DNA from: Maribacter thermophilus
Lineage (GTDB): Bacteria; Bacteroidota; Bacteroidia; Flavobacteriales; Flavobacteriaceae
DNA length: 64,000 nucleotides
Direction: 5' to 3'
Assembly (NCBI RefSeq): GCF_001020565.1
Contig: NZ_LDAS01000001.1
Span: 1,030,402-1,094,401 of the forward strand
Positions 16,200-25,615 of this stretch are shown here, piece by piece. The notes beneath the pieces are model-generated. The model saw only the letters and a program-made list of their open reading frames with translations. It made no database searches and was not told the origin of the DNA. The translations under genes were made by a program, and so were the position numbers. Numbering within the stretch: the stretch's first letter is position 1; each line of letters begins with the position of its first letter.

Positions 16200-18455
16200 A
16201 TGAGAAATATTTATGCTGTCATATTAATGGCACTAATTTGCAATTCGATTTTTTCCCAGAATTCCGTTACAGGAACCATTCTTGATAGTGAAAACAATGA
16301 ACCTTTAGAACAGGTATCCATTTATTTTCCACAACTTGAAAAAGGAACGATAAGTGATGAAAATGGCAATTACGAGATTCGAAACCTACCTACCGGTAGT
16401 TTTAAGATAGTTGTTTCTTATCTGGGCTTTCAAACGATTTCAAAAACAATAAACATTGATAAGAAAACTGTTGATTTCTCTATAAATCTTAGTCCCAGTG
16501 CTATAGAAATGGAAGAGGTGATCGTCTCTACCCCTTTTCATAAATTACAGCGCGAAAATGTAATGAAGATAGAAAGGGCAAGTGTTAAGGAATTAAAAAG
16601 CAATGGAGCCATTACTTTATCTGATGGAATTACAAATATTCCGGGAGTGGAAAGTGTATCTACCGGTGTTGGTATCGGTAAACCGGTTATTAGGGGCCTA
16701 AGTTCTAATAGAGTATTAACCTACACACAAGGCATAAGACTGGAAAACCAGCAATTTGGTGATGAACACGGCCTTGGTATTAGTGATGCGGGTATAGAAA
16801 GCGTAGAGGTAATAAAGGGCCCTGCCTCGTTACTTTACGGTTCCGATGCACTAGGAGGCGTACTGTATTTAAATCCAGAAAAATTTGCCGTACCCAATGA
16901 TACCGAAGGAGACATTAATCTCAACTATTTCTCCAATACCCAAGGTATTAATGGAAATGGTGGGTTTAAAACCTCTTCGGACAAATTAAAATTCTTGGTG
17001 CGATTGGGTGGTGCATCTCATGTAGATTATAAAACAGGTGATGGGGAAAGAGTTACAAATTCAAGATTTAAGGAATACGACCTAAAGACCGGACTTGGTT
17101 ATCAAGGAACAAATTTTAATACAGAACTTAGATATAACTATAACAATTCAGAGTTGGGAATACCTGAGGAAATTGGTGTTCAGAATACCGAAAGAGATGC
17201 TATAGAGCCGTTTCAAGATATTACCAGCCATATAATAAGTTCTAAATCGAACATCTATTTTAAAAACTCGAGCTTACAGGCCATTTTTGGTTATACACAA
17301 AACAATCGTCTAGAATATGAAGATCATGAGCACCATGAAGAAGAGCATGAAGAAGAAGAACATGAAGAAGAAGGGGCAGCTTTGGACATGGTGCTGAAAA
17401 CCTTCAGCTACAACATTCAATACAATATAAAACAAATTGGAGCTACCGAAGCAATTATCGGTGTTCAGGGAATGAGCCAAACCAACAAAAACTTTGGCGA
17501 AGAAGTGCTTATACCCGATGCGTCGACCAATGATGTAGGTATATTGGCAACATCACACACACATTTTAAAAATGGAGATTTACAGCTAGGAATCAGATAC
17601 GATAATAGGGTTATAGATGGTGATGAGAGCGGCACTCTTGGTGATGACACTTATATAGCATCCATAGAACGTAGTTTTCACAGTTTTAATATCGCCGCAG
17701 GTTATAAACATGATTTTACCGATAATTTTACAGGTAGATTAAATATAGCCTCAGGTTTTCGAGCTCCTAATTTGGCAGAGCTAACATCTAACGGCACCCA
17801 TGAAGGAACCAATAGATTTGAAGTTGGAAATCCCGATTTGGATAATGAAAAGAATTTACAGACAGATATATCATTAGAGTACAAGAATGAACATTTCGAA
17901 ATTTATATAAACGGTTTTTATAATAGTGTTTCCGACTACATATATCTAGAGCCCAATGGGGAATTTATAAATGAAGATGCCGTTTATCTTTATCTACAAC
18001 AAGATGCTGTATTATATGGAGGGGAAGCTGGGTTGCATTACCACCCTCATCCTATAGATTGGCTACATTTAGAGAGTAACTTTTCTTTGGTGCGCGGTAA
18101 ATTGGACAATGACGGCAATTTACCATTGATACCCGCCAATAATTGGAATAACACTTTAAGATTTGAGTTCAACAGTGCTACCAACTTGTTGTCAAACAGT
18201 TATGGTTTTATAACGTTAAAATCTTTCTTCAAACAGGATAAAGTAAGCACATATGAAACACCTACAGATTCTTACAGCCTATTAAACATGGGATTAGGGA
18301 CCACTCTCTCTTTCTCTAAACAAAAAATAGGGATCAAAGTAAGTGCTAATAACATTCTTGACAAAACATATGTTTCACACTTGTCTAGGTTAAAGACTGA
18401 TGGAATTGCCAATATTGGAAGAAACATCAATGTAGGTATCAGTATACCTCTTTAA
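16200..18455 (+). CDS. TonB-dependent outer membrane receptor with His/Glu-rich loop
   Basis: 751 aa. Signal peptide of about 19 residues (ending IFSQ), then a carboxypeptidase-regulatory-like domain (residues 22-105, VTGTILDSENNEPLEQVSIY), a plug domain (ISDAGIESVEVIKGPASLLY around 195-214) and a beta-barrel finishing with the terminal strand NVGISIPL. Around residues 374-392 a loop is almost only His and Glu (HEHHEEEHEEEEHEEEG). Such loops in ZnuD-type receptors bind zinc, so a divalent-metal substrate is likely, but this is inference. It is cotranscribed with the small Cys/His protein and ended by a strong terminator. Confidence 0.9.
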   Translation: MRNIYAVILMALICNSIFSQNSVTGTILDSENNEPLEQVSIYFPQLEKGTISDENGNYEIRNLPTGSFKIVVSYLGFQTISKTINIDKKTVDFSINLSPSAIEMEEVIVSTPFHKLQRENVMKIERASVKELKSNGAITLSDGITNIPGVESVSTGVGIGKPVIRGLSSNRVLTYTQGIRLENQQFGDEHGLGISDAGIESVEVIKGPASLLYGSDALGGVLYLNPEKFAVPNDTEGDINLNYFSNTQGINGNGGFKTSSDKLKFLVRLGGASHVDYKTGDGERVTNSRFKEYDLKTGLGYQGTNFNTELRYNYNNSELGIPEEIGVQNTERDAIEPFQDITSHIISSKSNIYFKNSSLQAIFGYTQNNRLEYEDHEHHEEEHEEEEHEEEGAALDMVLKTFSYNIQYNIKQIGATEAIIGVQGMSQTNKNFGEEVLIPDASTNDVGILATSHTHFKNGDLQLGIRYDNRVIDGDESGTLGDDTYIASIERSFHSFNIAAGYKHDFTDNFTGRLNIASGFRAPNLAELTSNGTHEGTNRFEVGNPDLDNEKNLQTDISLEYKNEHFEIYINGFYNSVSDYIYLEPNGEFINEDAVYLYLQQDAVLYGGEAGLHYHPHPIDWLHLESNFSLVRGKLDNDGNLPLIPANNWNNTLRFEFNSATNLLSNSYGFITLKSFFKQDKVSTYETPTDSYSLLNMGLGTTLSFSKQKIGIKVSANNILDKTYVSHLSRLKTDGIANIGRNINVGISIPL

Positions 18456-18461
18456 ATACAG

Positions 18462-18500
18462 ATCCCTTCGGTTTTGTTAATTAAACCGAAGGGATTTTTT
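18462..18500 (+). terminator. Rho-independent terminator after the TonB receptor
   Basis: ATCCCTTCGGTTT (18462-18474) pairs perfectly over 13 bases with AAACCGAAGGGAT (18483-18495) and runs into TTTTTT. It reaches the end of the convergent cytochrome gene and may act weakly in the other direction as well. Confidence 0.92.
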
Positions 18501-18951
18501 ATTGGTCCAACTTGTACCATTCAATATTCGACAACGCTTTTCTTCTTCCCTTTTTAAGAAGCGGATAATTTGTGGTCAAGTAATCCACGATTATTTTTTG
18601 GTTGTCACCCAAATCCCATAAGCCTTGTGTTTCCTGCATCCACCGAATGGTACTGTTCCATTGCTCCTCTCCCATTCTATTCTGAATAATCAATTTAGAG
18701 GAATGGCACGTGGTACAATTATTAATTACTTCTTGTAAACCTTCTGCCTCTATCAGACCTGTACGCACATGAATTCCGTTCTCTACCCTATTTGGGTCTA
18801 TTTCACTTATTTCTTCAATTTCTTCTTCAGATTCCTCAGGCCCTATAAAGTACCAAACACCTACTCCCATTAAAAGAAAGAAGACAGTGGCTACAATGGG
18901 CCACTTATATTTTGAAGAATTTTCAGTGGGTGTATTTTTACCTTTCATCAT
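18499..18951 (-). CDS. Membrane-anchored monoheme cytochrome c
   Basis: 150 aa from the ATG at 18951, which overlaps the stop of the molybdoenzyme gene in an ATGA arrangement (translational coupling). One transmembrane anchor spans about residues 17-36 (WPIVATVFFLLMGVGVWYFI), then an acidic linker (EESEEEIEEISE), then a small periplasmic domain with one heme site, CTTCH (residues 79-83). It is likely the electron acceptor of the upstream sulfite dehydrogenase-like subunit, as in SorAB systems. The longer ORF start at 18978 lies in the upstream gene and adds nine unrelated residues. Confidence 0.85.
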   Translation of the reverse strand: MMKGKNTPTENSSKYKWPIVATVFFLLMGVGVWYFIGPEESEEEIEEISEIDPNRVENGIHVRTGLIEAEGLQEVINNCTTCHSSKLIIQNRMGEEQWNSTIRWMQETQGLWDLGDNQKIIVDYLTTNYPLLKKGRRKALSNIEWYKLDQ

Positions 18952-20168
18952 ACCACTTTTACCGCAATACGGTGACATGCATTATTTAGATATCCTTTTG
19001 GGTTCCAACCTGGTAACACCATAGGTTGCTTATTTCCGTTTGTATCGGTAGCCCTGGCCCAGATTTCATAATAACCCTTCTTAGGAAAGTTTATCTCTCC
19101 TCCAAAATGTTGCCATGCCAACCTGTTCACCGGTTTTTGAACATGAATGCTTTTCCAGCTAGAACCGAAATCTATGGAATATTCCATTTCGGAAACTTCT
19201 AACTCACCTGCCCATGCATGACCTCTTATCTTTAACGATTTTCCTTCATTAATGATAGCTCCAGATTTTGGATATGTAATCAGCGATTTTACGGGCATAG
19301 ACTCTATAATACACATATCTTCATCATCTACCTTTTCTCCTGGAGCCACTGTCTCACAAGGTACGCGATACGAGCTACCACCCATTTTTTCGCCATCATG
19401 TATTTTATTTCGGATACTGATTCCGTTCAACCATTTACCAGAAACGGATGCAGGCCATCCGCCGGCAACCAATCGTAACGGGTAACCATGTGTTAACGGT
19501 ATATCTTCCCCATTCATGGCAAATGCCAATATAGTCTCGTCTTGCATAGCCTTGGCTATAGGCATACCTCTTGATATGGGTTCTTTTTGTGGATTTCTAC
19601 TTAAATGTATATCCGCCCCGTGATAACCTATATATACGGCATCATCCTTAATTCCTACGTCTTCTAAAACATCCTTTAACCTAACTCCCGTCCACTCTGC
19701 ACAAGAAACGGCACCTATAGTCCATTGGTTACCTTTGGCCGGCGGGTCAAACTCGCTACGCCCGTTTCCTCCACACTCTAGGGTAAGTTGATACGTGTAA
19801 TGTTTAAATTTTGATTTTAGATCGGCTAGTGAGTAGGTTTTTGTGTTCACCACAGACTCACCGTCTATTTTTAATTGCCAGGTAGAAACATCTATATCTT
19901 CGGGTATGATGCCATTATTACGAATAAACATAAATTTATTGGGAGTAACGTCGTCATTTAAAAGATGTGCCCGGGCTTCCATATTCCACGGCTTATCGTT
20001 CAGCAAGACCATTTCGGGATCTTTATGGAACATTTTAAAGGGATCTGGCTCTTGAAATGCTAAGGGGGAATACCCTTTCGGCAGTAGGTTTCTATATACA
20101 ATATCACTTAGTAATACCGTTGAAACAGCGCCCACACCTGCCTTTTTTACAAAGTTTCTTCTTTTCAA
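18948..20168 (-). CDS. Sulfite dehydrogenase-like molybdenum subunit (SorA/SoxC family)
   Basis: 406-aa member of the sulfite oxidase family. It has a TAT signal (MKRRNFVKKAG then a hydrophobic stretch), so it folds with molybdopterin before export. The Mo-coordinating cysteine is C132 in TLECGGNGRSEF. GYPLRLVAGGWPASVSGKWL is a conserved family segment, and the C-terminal dimerisation domain includes KIRGHAWAGELEVSEMEYS. The start codon is TTG. The coupled cytochrome c gene downstream supports periplasmic oxidation of sulfite or a related compound. Other substrates, such as sulfoxides or other sulfur compounds, cannot be excluded. Confidence 0.87.
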   Translation of the reverse strand: MKRRNFVKKAGVGAVSTVLLSDIVYRNLLPKGYSPLAFQEPDPFKMFHKDPEMVLLNDKPWNMEARAHLLNDDVTPNKFMFIRNNGIIPEDIDVSTWQLKIDGESVVNTKTYSLADLKSKFKHYTYQLTLECGGNGRSEFDPPAKGNQWTIGAVSCAEWTGVRLKDVLEDVGIKDDAVYIGYHGADIHLSRNPQKEPISRGMPIAKAMQDETILAFAMNGEDIPLTHGYPLRLVAGGWPASVSGKWLNGISIRNKIHDGEKMGGSSYRVPCETVAPGEKVDDEDMCIIESMPVKSLITYPKSGAIINEGKSLKIRGHAWAGELEVSEMEYSIDFGSSWKSIHVQKPVNRLAWQHFGGEINFPKKGYYEIWARATDTNGNKQPMVLPGWNPKGYLNNACHRIAVKVV

Positions 20169-20222
20169 TCTGTAACTATTTTGTTATAAAGTTACATATT
20201 TTAAGAGCGAACTAAAAAATCA

Positions 20223-20519
20223 TTAAACCTGAATTGTCTGTTTTTTGGACTTTTTAAAAACGTAGGTATAAAACCACATTATCGTAAAAGTAGGTATCAC
20301 ATCTAAACCAGGAATAATCTCTTCTATAAAGGTAACAACACCGGCCGCTTGGCCAACTTTGCCCTTATACATCCGTGTCATTAACCAACCAGATAATGGC
20401 GCCCAGATAATGTCTGAAAATTCACCAATGAACGGAATGGCAAAAGAGAGCATTCCTATTGCATCGAACAAAAGTCCTAAAAAGAGTTGTTTGTATTTTT
20501 TGTCTTTAGTAATTGACAT
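20223..20519 (-). CDS. Small conserved membrane protein, unknown
   Basis: 98 aa with two or three hydrophobic segments (LFLGLLFDAIGMLSFAIPFI about 12-31; IPTFTIMWFYTYVF about 74-87). The arrangement FIGEFSDIIWAPLSGWLMTRMY followed by FIEEIIPGLDVIPTFT is familiar from uncharacterised Bacteroidota membrane proteins. It has no signal peptide. It is downstream of folE by 70 bases on the same strand. Function unknown. Confidence 0.72.
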   Translation of the reverse strand: MSITKDKKYKQLFLGLLFDAIGMLSFAIPFIGEFSDIIWAPLSGWLMTRMYKGKVGQAAGVVTFIEEIIPGLDVIPTFTIMWFYTYVFKKSKKQTIQV

Positions 20520-20589
20520 AGTATAAAATTAATGATCTTATTGTTGATAGCGCAACAAAGATGCCAAAAGTTACAACCGGTACATTACA

Positions 20590-21189
20590 TTAAGACAATT
20601 CAGAGCCAATAAGCTTCAAAAATTCGTTACGGGTCTCTATTTTTTCAAATTGTCCTCTAAAGCCAGAGGTGGTAGTAACAGAATTTTGTTTTTGAACCCC
20701 TCTCATCATCATACACATATGGGAAGCCTCTATAACCACTGCTACGCCCTTGGGCTTTAATGTATTGTTTAGGCATTCCAATATATCGTGTGTAAGACGT
20801 TCTTGAACCTGTAGTCTTCTGGCAAATACATCCACGATTCTAGGGATCTTGCTAAGCCCTACTATCTGTCCGTTTGGTATATAGGCTACATGCGCCTTAC
20901 CAAAAAAGGGCAGCATATGATGTTCGCACAAAGAGTACAATTCTATATTTTTAATGATTACCATGTCGTCGTAATCCTCCTTGAACATGGCCCCTTTTAA
21001 TATTTCCTCTGCGTCTTGTTGATAACCTTGGGTTAGAAACATCATAGCCTTTGCGGCACGTTCGGGTGTTTTTAACAAACCATCTCTGGTAGCATCTTCG
21101 CCAATTTCATTTATGACCGAAGAAAACTTCTCCTTTAATTCATCTGTTATCTCTAAATTATATTCTTCGAAATTTCTATATGGCGACAT
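20590..21189 (-). CDS. folE: GTP cyclohydrolase I
   Basis: 199-aa enzyme that turns GTP into dihydroneopterin triphosphate for folate and other pterins. The zinc motif is [20 protein letters not shown] (Cys and His ligands), with [10 protein letters not shown] following, and the C-terminal [22 protein letters not shown] holds the second zinc cysteine and substrate residues. Length is normal for the bacterial enzyme. Confidence 0.96.
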   Translation of the reverse strand: MSPYRNFEEYNLEITDELKEKFSSVINEIGEDATRDGLLKTPERAAKAMMFLTQGYQQDAEEILKGAMFKEDYDDMVIIKNIELYSLCEHHMLPFFGKAHVAYIPNGQIVGLSKIPRIVDVFARRLQVQERLTHDILECLNNTLKPKGVAVVIEASHMCMMMRGVQKQNSVTTTSGFRGQFEKIETRNEFLKLIGSELS

Positions 21190-21408
21190 GTAATATGTTT
21201 AATTAATTTAAAAAAATGATAAACAAAAATAAGTATTGTTAAATCAATCGCGGCTAATATATAGTTAAAATTGTTCTTTTTTATTTAAAGAGCATAAGTA
21301 TTATTTATAATGGCAATGGTAAAATATTATATACGTAAATTACCAAGGTTAATTGTTATTTTGTTATCTGACACCCATTCTTTAATTTCACCATTTATTT
21401 ACCGTTAC

Positions 21409-22089
21409 ATGATAAAAGCCTCGAACATCCATAAATATTATGGGGAACTAGAAGTATTAAAAGGTGTAGACCTACACATAAAGAAAGGGGAGATTGTCTC
21501 TATAGTAGGTGCATCCGGCGCCGGCAAAACGACGCTTTTACAAATTTTGGGCACATTGGATGTGCTGTCGAACGTAAACGACGGACACCTACTGGTGAAT
21601 GGTACCGAAACCACTCGCCTGTCGGACAAAGAGTTGGCTAAATTTAGGAATGAACATATTGGTTTTATTTTTCAATTTCACCAATTGCTTCCCGAGTTTA
21701 CGGCCATTGAAAATGTTTGCCTACCGGCCTATATAAAGAAAACTCCCAAAAAGGATGCTGAAACCAGGGCTAAAGAATTATTGAACTTTCTTGGTCTGTC
21801 TCACAGAGAAAACCATAAACCTTCTGAGTTATCGGGCGGTGAGCAACAAAGGGTCGCTGTCGCAAGAGCGCTAATAAACAACCCGTCCATCATTTTTGCG
21901 GACGAACCCAGTGGTAATTTGGACTCGGAGAGTGCCGATAAACTTCACAACCTCTTTTTTGAACTGCGAGAAAAGTTTGGTCAAACCTTTGTAATCGTTA
22001 CCCACAATGAGGATTTGGCAGAAATGGCCGATAGAAAATTAACCATGGTAGATGGCAAGATAGTCGACAAGGAAGTCATCACATCATAA
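21409..22089 (+). CDS. lolD: LolD-like ABC transporter ATP-binding protein
   Basis: 226-aa ATPase. Walker A is GASGAGKTT (residues 37-45), the signature is [15 protein letters not shown], and Walker B is [12 protein letters not shown]. The three-residue spacing and [10 protein letters not shown] are typical of the MacB/LolD/FtsE group; LolD drives release of lipoproteins from the inner membrane. The ATG at 21409 ([14 protein letters not shown]) was chosen; 33 extra upstream residues from the ATG at 21310 are unlike the family. No LolC/E permease gene is adjacent. The symbol is likely but not proved. Confidence 0.85.
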   Translation: MIKASNIHKYYGELEVLKGVDLHIKKGEIVSIVGASGAGKTTLLQILGTLDVLSNVNDGHLLVNGTETTRLSDKELAKFRNEHIGFIFQFHQLLPEFTAIENVCLPAYIKKTPKKDAETRAKELLNFLGLSHRENHKPSELSGGEQQRVAVARALINNPSIIFADEPSGNLDSESADKLHNLFFELREKFGQTFVIVTHNEDLAEMADRKLTMVDGKIVDKEVITS

Positions 22090-22102
22090 AACCTTGGGAC
22101 CA

Positions 22103-22660
22103 ATGTTAAAAGAGGTCGTTGATTTTGCCAAAAAACCTATATACCTAGAAGAAAAATCTACCGGTACCCATTCTAAAATTCGAACATTGGTGAAACTTGT
22201 GGCAATCGCCCTTGTTATCAGTATCGGTTTAAGCATCGTCATTGGTATTGTTCAGCTGGTTTTTAATATTGATGTGGGCAAACATGCCATGGATGACTTT
22301 TTGGAGGCCTACTCCCCTATCTACCTTTTGTTGGGAGCAGTTGTAGCCGCCCCGGTAATTGAAGAATTATTGTTTAGGGGCCCTATGATATGGTTTAGGA
22401 ACAATAGATTTTTTCCCTATATCTTTTATGTGCTTACATTGGGGTTCGGTTTCATGCACATAAGCAATTATGAAATTACTATCGAGGTCATATTATTGTC
22501 TCCCTTGTTGGTGGCTCCACAAATATCGGTAGGTATACTTCTTGGCTTTATAAGGGTAAAATTCGGTCTATTATGGTCAATGGCATTACACGCTCTATAT
22601 AACCTAGTTTTGGTAGGTCCTATTTTTTTATTCAAAATTTTAGATATTCCTATAGAATGA
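22103..22660 (+). CDS. CPBP family intramembrane metalloprotease
   Basis: 185-aa membrane protein with about five hydrophobic segments. The Abi/CAAX-protease motifs are present: EELLFRGP (EExxxR), GFGFMHIS (the FxxxH-type motif) and HALYN (HxxxN). These proteins cleave or bind partners within the membrane; some protect against self-produced bacteriocins, but nothing here indicates that. The start is the ATG at 22103, 13 bases after lolD. The next gene overlaps its stop by four bases (ATGA), so the three are one operon. Confidence 0.85.
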   Translation: MLKEVVDFAKKPIYLEEKSTGTHSKIRTLVKLVAIALVISIGLSIVIGIVQLVFNIDVGKHAMDDFLEAYSPIYLLLGAVVAAPVIEELLFRGPMIWFRNNRFFPYIFYVLTLGFGFMHISNYEITIEVILLSPLLVAPQISVGILLGFIRVKFGLLWSMALHALYNLVLVGPIFLFKILDIPIE

Positions 22661-23421
22661 CAAAAACAGAATTAAAGGATTTCTTAGATTCAAAAGTCGT
22701 GGCCTATAATAATCCTAATTTTTTGGAATCGGACCCAATTCAGATTCCACATCTTTATACCAAGAAAGAAGATATTGAAATCAGTGCATTTCTTACGGCC
22801 ACAATAGCATGGGGCAATAGAAAAAGCATTATTAAAAATGCCCATAGAATGATGGATCTTATGGGAAACAGTCCCTTTGATTTTGTCATGAACCACCAAC
22901 AGGCGGATTTAGAAGCATTGCACTCCTTTGTACACCGAACTTTTAATGGTACTGATTTTATTTACTTTATAAAAAGCTTAAAAAATATATACCTAAAACA
23001 CGATGGCCTAGAGGGTATATTTAAAACCTACCAAGAAGAAGACTCACTACAACCCACCATTTCTAAATTTAAGGAGCACTTTTTTGAATTGCCCTACGAG
23101 CAGAGGACCATAAAACATGTTTCGGACCCATTAAAGGGCTCGGCAGCGAAACGCATCAACATGTTCTTACGATGGATGGTCAGAGATTCTAGCTCTAACG
23201 TGGATTTTGGAATCTGGAAGAATATTTCGCCTGCAAAACTTTCTTGTCCGTTAGACGTACATTCGGGCAACGTAGCACGAAAGCTAAAATTATTAAAGCG
23301 AAAACAAAACGATGCCAAGGCACTTTATGAATTGGATAAAAACTTACGAAGATTAGACCCCAAAGATCCCGTGAAATATGATTTTGCACTTTTTGGACTA
23401 GGGGTATTCGAAAAATTCTAA
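22657..23421 (+). CDS. TIGR02757 family (DUF2400) protein
   Basis: 254-aa cytoplasmic protein. Recognisable segments are ISAFLTATIAWGNRKSIIKNA (positions 42-62), GSAAKRINMFLRWMVRDSSSNVDFG and the final FALFGLGVFEKF. The family is conserved in Bacteroidota and resembles the HhH-GPD DNA glycosylase fold (RMVRD, CPLDVHSG), but its activity is not established. It is translationally coupled to the CPBP protease. Confidence 0.88.
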   Translation: MTKTELKDFLDSKVVAYNNPNFLESDPIQIPHLYTKKEDIEISAFLTATIAWGNRKSIIKNAHRMMDLMGNSPFDFVMNHQQADLEALHSFVHRTFNGTDFIYFIKSLKNIYLKHDGLEGIFKTYQEEDSLQPTISKFKEHFFELPYEQRTIKHVSDPLKGSAAKRINMFLRWMVRDSSSNVDFGIWKNISPAKLSCPLDVHSGNVARKLKLLKRKQNDAKALYELDKNLRRLDPKDPVKYDFALFGLGVFEKF

Positions 23422-23564
23422 ATAGGATCCCCCTCTAATTTTACACGCAAATACGTTCTTCTTTAAAATGTAAACAATTAACAAAACATTCACTTTTTTT
23501 CTAAAAAAACAAATTCTCATTCTATGAGGAATCCTTATTTTTAAGCAACTAATTCAAACTACCA

Positions 23565-25055
23565 ATGAAAAATTATTATTTGCTTACCATTCTCTTATTT
23601 TCCTTTCAATCAACACTATTTGCACAAAGTCGTAAGCTGCCGGTGGACACGGTGGTGACAACACAACATAGTGTTACAATAAAAGGATCCACTATTAATT
23701 ATACCGCACAAACAGGTACCCAACCCGTTTGGGACGAAAATGGGGATCCCATTGCATCTTTACATTATACGTATTACACCAAGAACAATGTAAAAGATAG
23801 AGCGGCAAGACCACTTTTGATTTCCTTTAATGGAGGCCCAGGTTCTGGGTCTGTTTGGATGCACTTGGCCTATACCGGACCACGAATTTTAAAAATAGAC
23901 GATGAAGGGTACCCCATACAGCCTTATGGTGTAAGCCAAAACCCATATTCTGTACTTGATGTTACCGATATTGTTTATGTAAATCCGGCCAATACAGGGT
24001 ACTCGCGTACCATACCTGAATCGGGGGAAAAAGTAGACCGTAAAAAATTCTTTGGCATCAATGCGGATATTAAATATTTGGCCGAATGGTTAAATACCTT
24101 TGTAACTCGTAACAACAGATGGCGTTCCCCTAAATACCTAATAGGTGAAAGTTATGGGGGGCCTAGGGTTATGGGGCTTTCACTAGAGTTGCAAAACAGG
24201 CAATGGATGTACCTGAACGGTGTTATTCTGGTTTCTCCGGCAGACTATAAGATTATCAGAAACGAAGGCCCTGTTGCAGAAGCCATAAACCTACCATACT
24301 ATACAGCGGCGGCATGGCATCATAAAGCGCTACCCGCAGCCTTGCAAAGTAAAGATTTGTTGGATATTCTTCCTGAATCGGAAGATTACACTATAAATAC
24401 TTTAATTCCCGCATTGGCAAAAGGCGGATTTATAAACGAAAACGAAAGAAAAAGTATCGCCGAAAAAATGTCGTATTACTCTGGTCTAAACACCAAAGAC
24501 ATTCTTGATCAAAACCTATCTGTACCCACCTCTTTCTTCTGGAAAAACCTTTTAAAGGACAAAGGAGGTTTTACCGTAGGTAGATTGGATTCTAGATATT
24601 TGGGAATGGACAAGCAGCTAATGGGCATGCGACCCGATTACAATTCTGAGCTTACCTCTTGGTTGCATAGCTTTACACCGGCCATTAATTATTACCTGCA
24701 AGAAGAATTAAAATTTAAGACGGATGTAAAATATAATATGTTCGGCCCTGTACATCCTTGGGACAACTCTAACGAGAACACAAGGGAAAACCTAAGACAG
24801 GCCATGGCACAAAACCCATATCTGAACGTTTTGATCCAGTCCGGATATTATGATGGTGCCACCACATATTTCAATGCAAAATACTTAATGTGGCAAGTAG
24901 ACCCAAGTGGTAGAATGAAAGATCGTTTCAGCTTTAAAGGATACCGTTCGGGTCACATGATGTATCTACGAAAAGAGGATTTGGAAAAGGCTAATAACGA
25001 TATCAGGGATTTTATAAACAAAACCTTGACCAACGGAAAAAGTGCCAAATATTAA
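23565..25055 (+). CDS. S10 family serine carboxypeptidase-like peptidase, exported
   Basis: 496 aa with a signal peptide of about 20 residues (LLTILLFSFQSTLFAQ). It has the alpha/beta-hydrolase carboxypeptidase signature: FNGGPGSGSVWMHL, the nucleophile S196 in GESYGGPR, the acid in SGYYDGATTY and the histidine in SGHMMY. S10 enzymes remove C-terminal amino acids at acid pH. It is a single gene, convergent with the next one. It probably degrades peptides in the periplasm. Confidence 0.9.
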   Translation: MKNYYLLTILLFSFQSTLFAQSRKLPVDTVVTTQHSVTIKGSTINYTAQTGTQPVWDENGDPIASLHYTYYTKNNVKDRAARPLLISFNGGPGSGSVWMHLAYTGPRILKIDDEGYPIQPYGVSQNPYSVLDVTDIVYVNPANTGYSRTIPESGEKVDRKKFFGINADIKYLAEWLNTFVTRNNRWRSPKYLIGESYGGPRVMGLSLELQNRQWMYLNGVILVSPADYKIIRNEGPVAEAINLPYYTAAAWHHKALPAALQSKDLLDILPESEDYTINTLIPALAKGGFINENERKSIAEKMSYYSGLNTKDILDQNLSVPTSFFWKNLLKDKGGFTVGRLDSRYLGMDKQLMGMRPDYNSELTSWLHSFTPAINYYLQEELKFKTDVKYNMFGPVHPWDNSNENTRENLRQAMAQNPYLNVLIQSGYYDGATTYFNAKYLMWQVDPSGRMKDRFSFKGYRSGHMMYLRKEDLEKANNDIRDFINKTLTNGKSAKY

Positions 25056-25062
25056 ATAGGCG

Positions 25063-25515
25063 CTACCTATTTAGCACTTTTGACGAAATAGACAAAAGAA
25101 CGAGAGAAGTTTTCGGAATCGGTATCTTTTTGGAATTAAGATCTAAATGGTCATGGGTTCCTATCGCATCTCTGAACAACTGCTCTCGTTTTCTTTTTTT
25201 GCGCTGTTTGAATATATCTATAGTAACACCTACCGTTGCCCCACCCAATACGGTCGCCAACAAATCCTTATTGTCCCAGCCATCATATTGGTGCTGATCG
25301 ATACTTTCTTTTGCCAAACCTATCAACAAACTTCCACCGATAGCACCTACAAATGTCCAAGTCCTATCGCCTTTCGAAATCTGGCTAGCTACCCCGGCTC
25401 CCACCAGGCCATACAAATTTCCCCCTAAAAAGTGGAGCACTTTGTCTTCCTCTAGTTGCGAATAACCTTTTGCCACCATCATGACCACAAAACAAAATAG
25501 AATCAATCCCCTCAT
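25063..25515 (-). CDS. Small predicted secreted/periplasmic protein, YfiM-like
   Basis: 150 aa with a signal peptide (ILFCFVVMMVAKGYSQ). The conserved pattern EDKVLHFLGG, then AKESIDQHQYDGWDNKDLLATVLGGA, resembles the DUF2279/YfiM group of small periplasmic proteins with glycine-rich membrane-like helices. The C-terminus is basic (FKQRKKRKREQ). It is convergent with the S10 peptidase, 7 bases apart. Function unknown. Confidence 0.72.
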   Translation of the reverse strand: MRGLILFCFVVMMVAKGYSQLEEDKVLHFLGGNLYGLVGAGVASQISKGDRTWTFVGAIGGSLLIGLAKESIDQHQYDGWDNKDLLATVLGGATVGVTIDIFKQRKKRKREQLFRDAIGTHDHLDLNSKKIPIPKTSLVLLSISSKVLNR

Positions 25516-25615
25516 AATCCCGCAAATATATCGAAAGCAAATAAAAACGGTTTTGTTAAAGCTAAAATTTAAGTTAACCCATATAAAATAGTATCTTGGA
25601 ATACTTTTATATTTT

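Noticed and set aside
21310..21408. Extended N-terminus of the LolD-like ATPase
   Set aside because: 33 residues absent from the family precede a good ATG start ([12 protein letters not shown]).
22103..22660. CPBP protease as a bacteriocin immunity gene
   Set aside because: No bacteriocin precursor or transport gene; neighbours are housekeeping.
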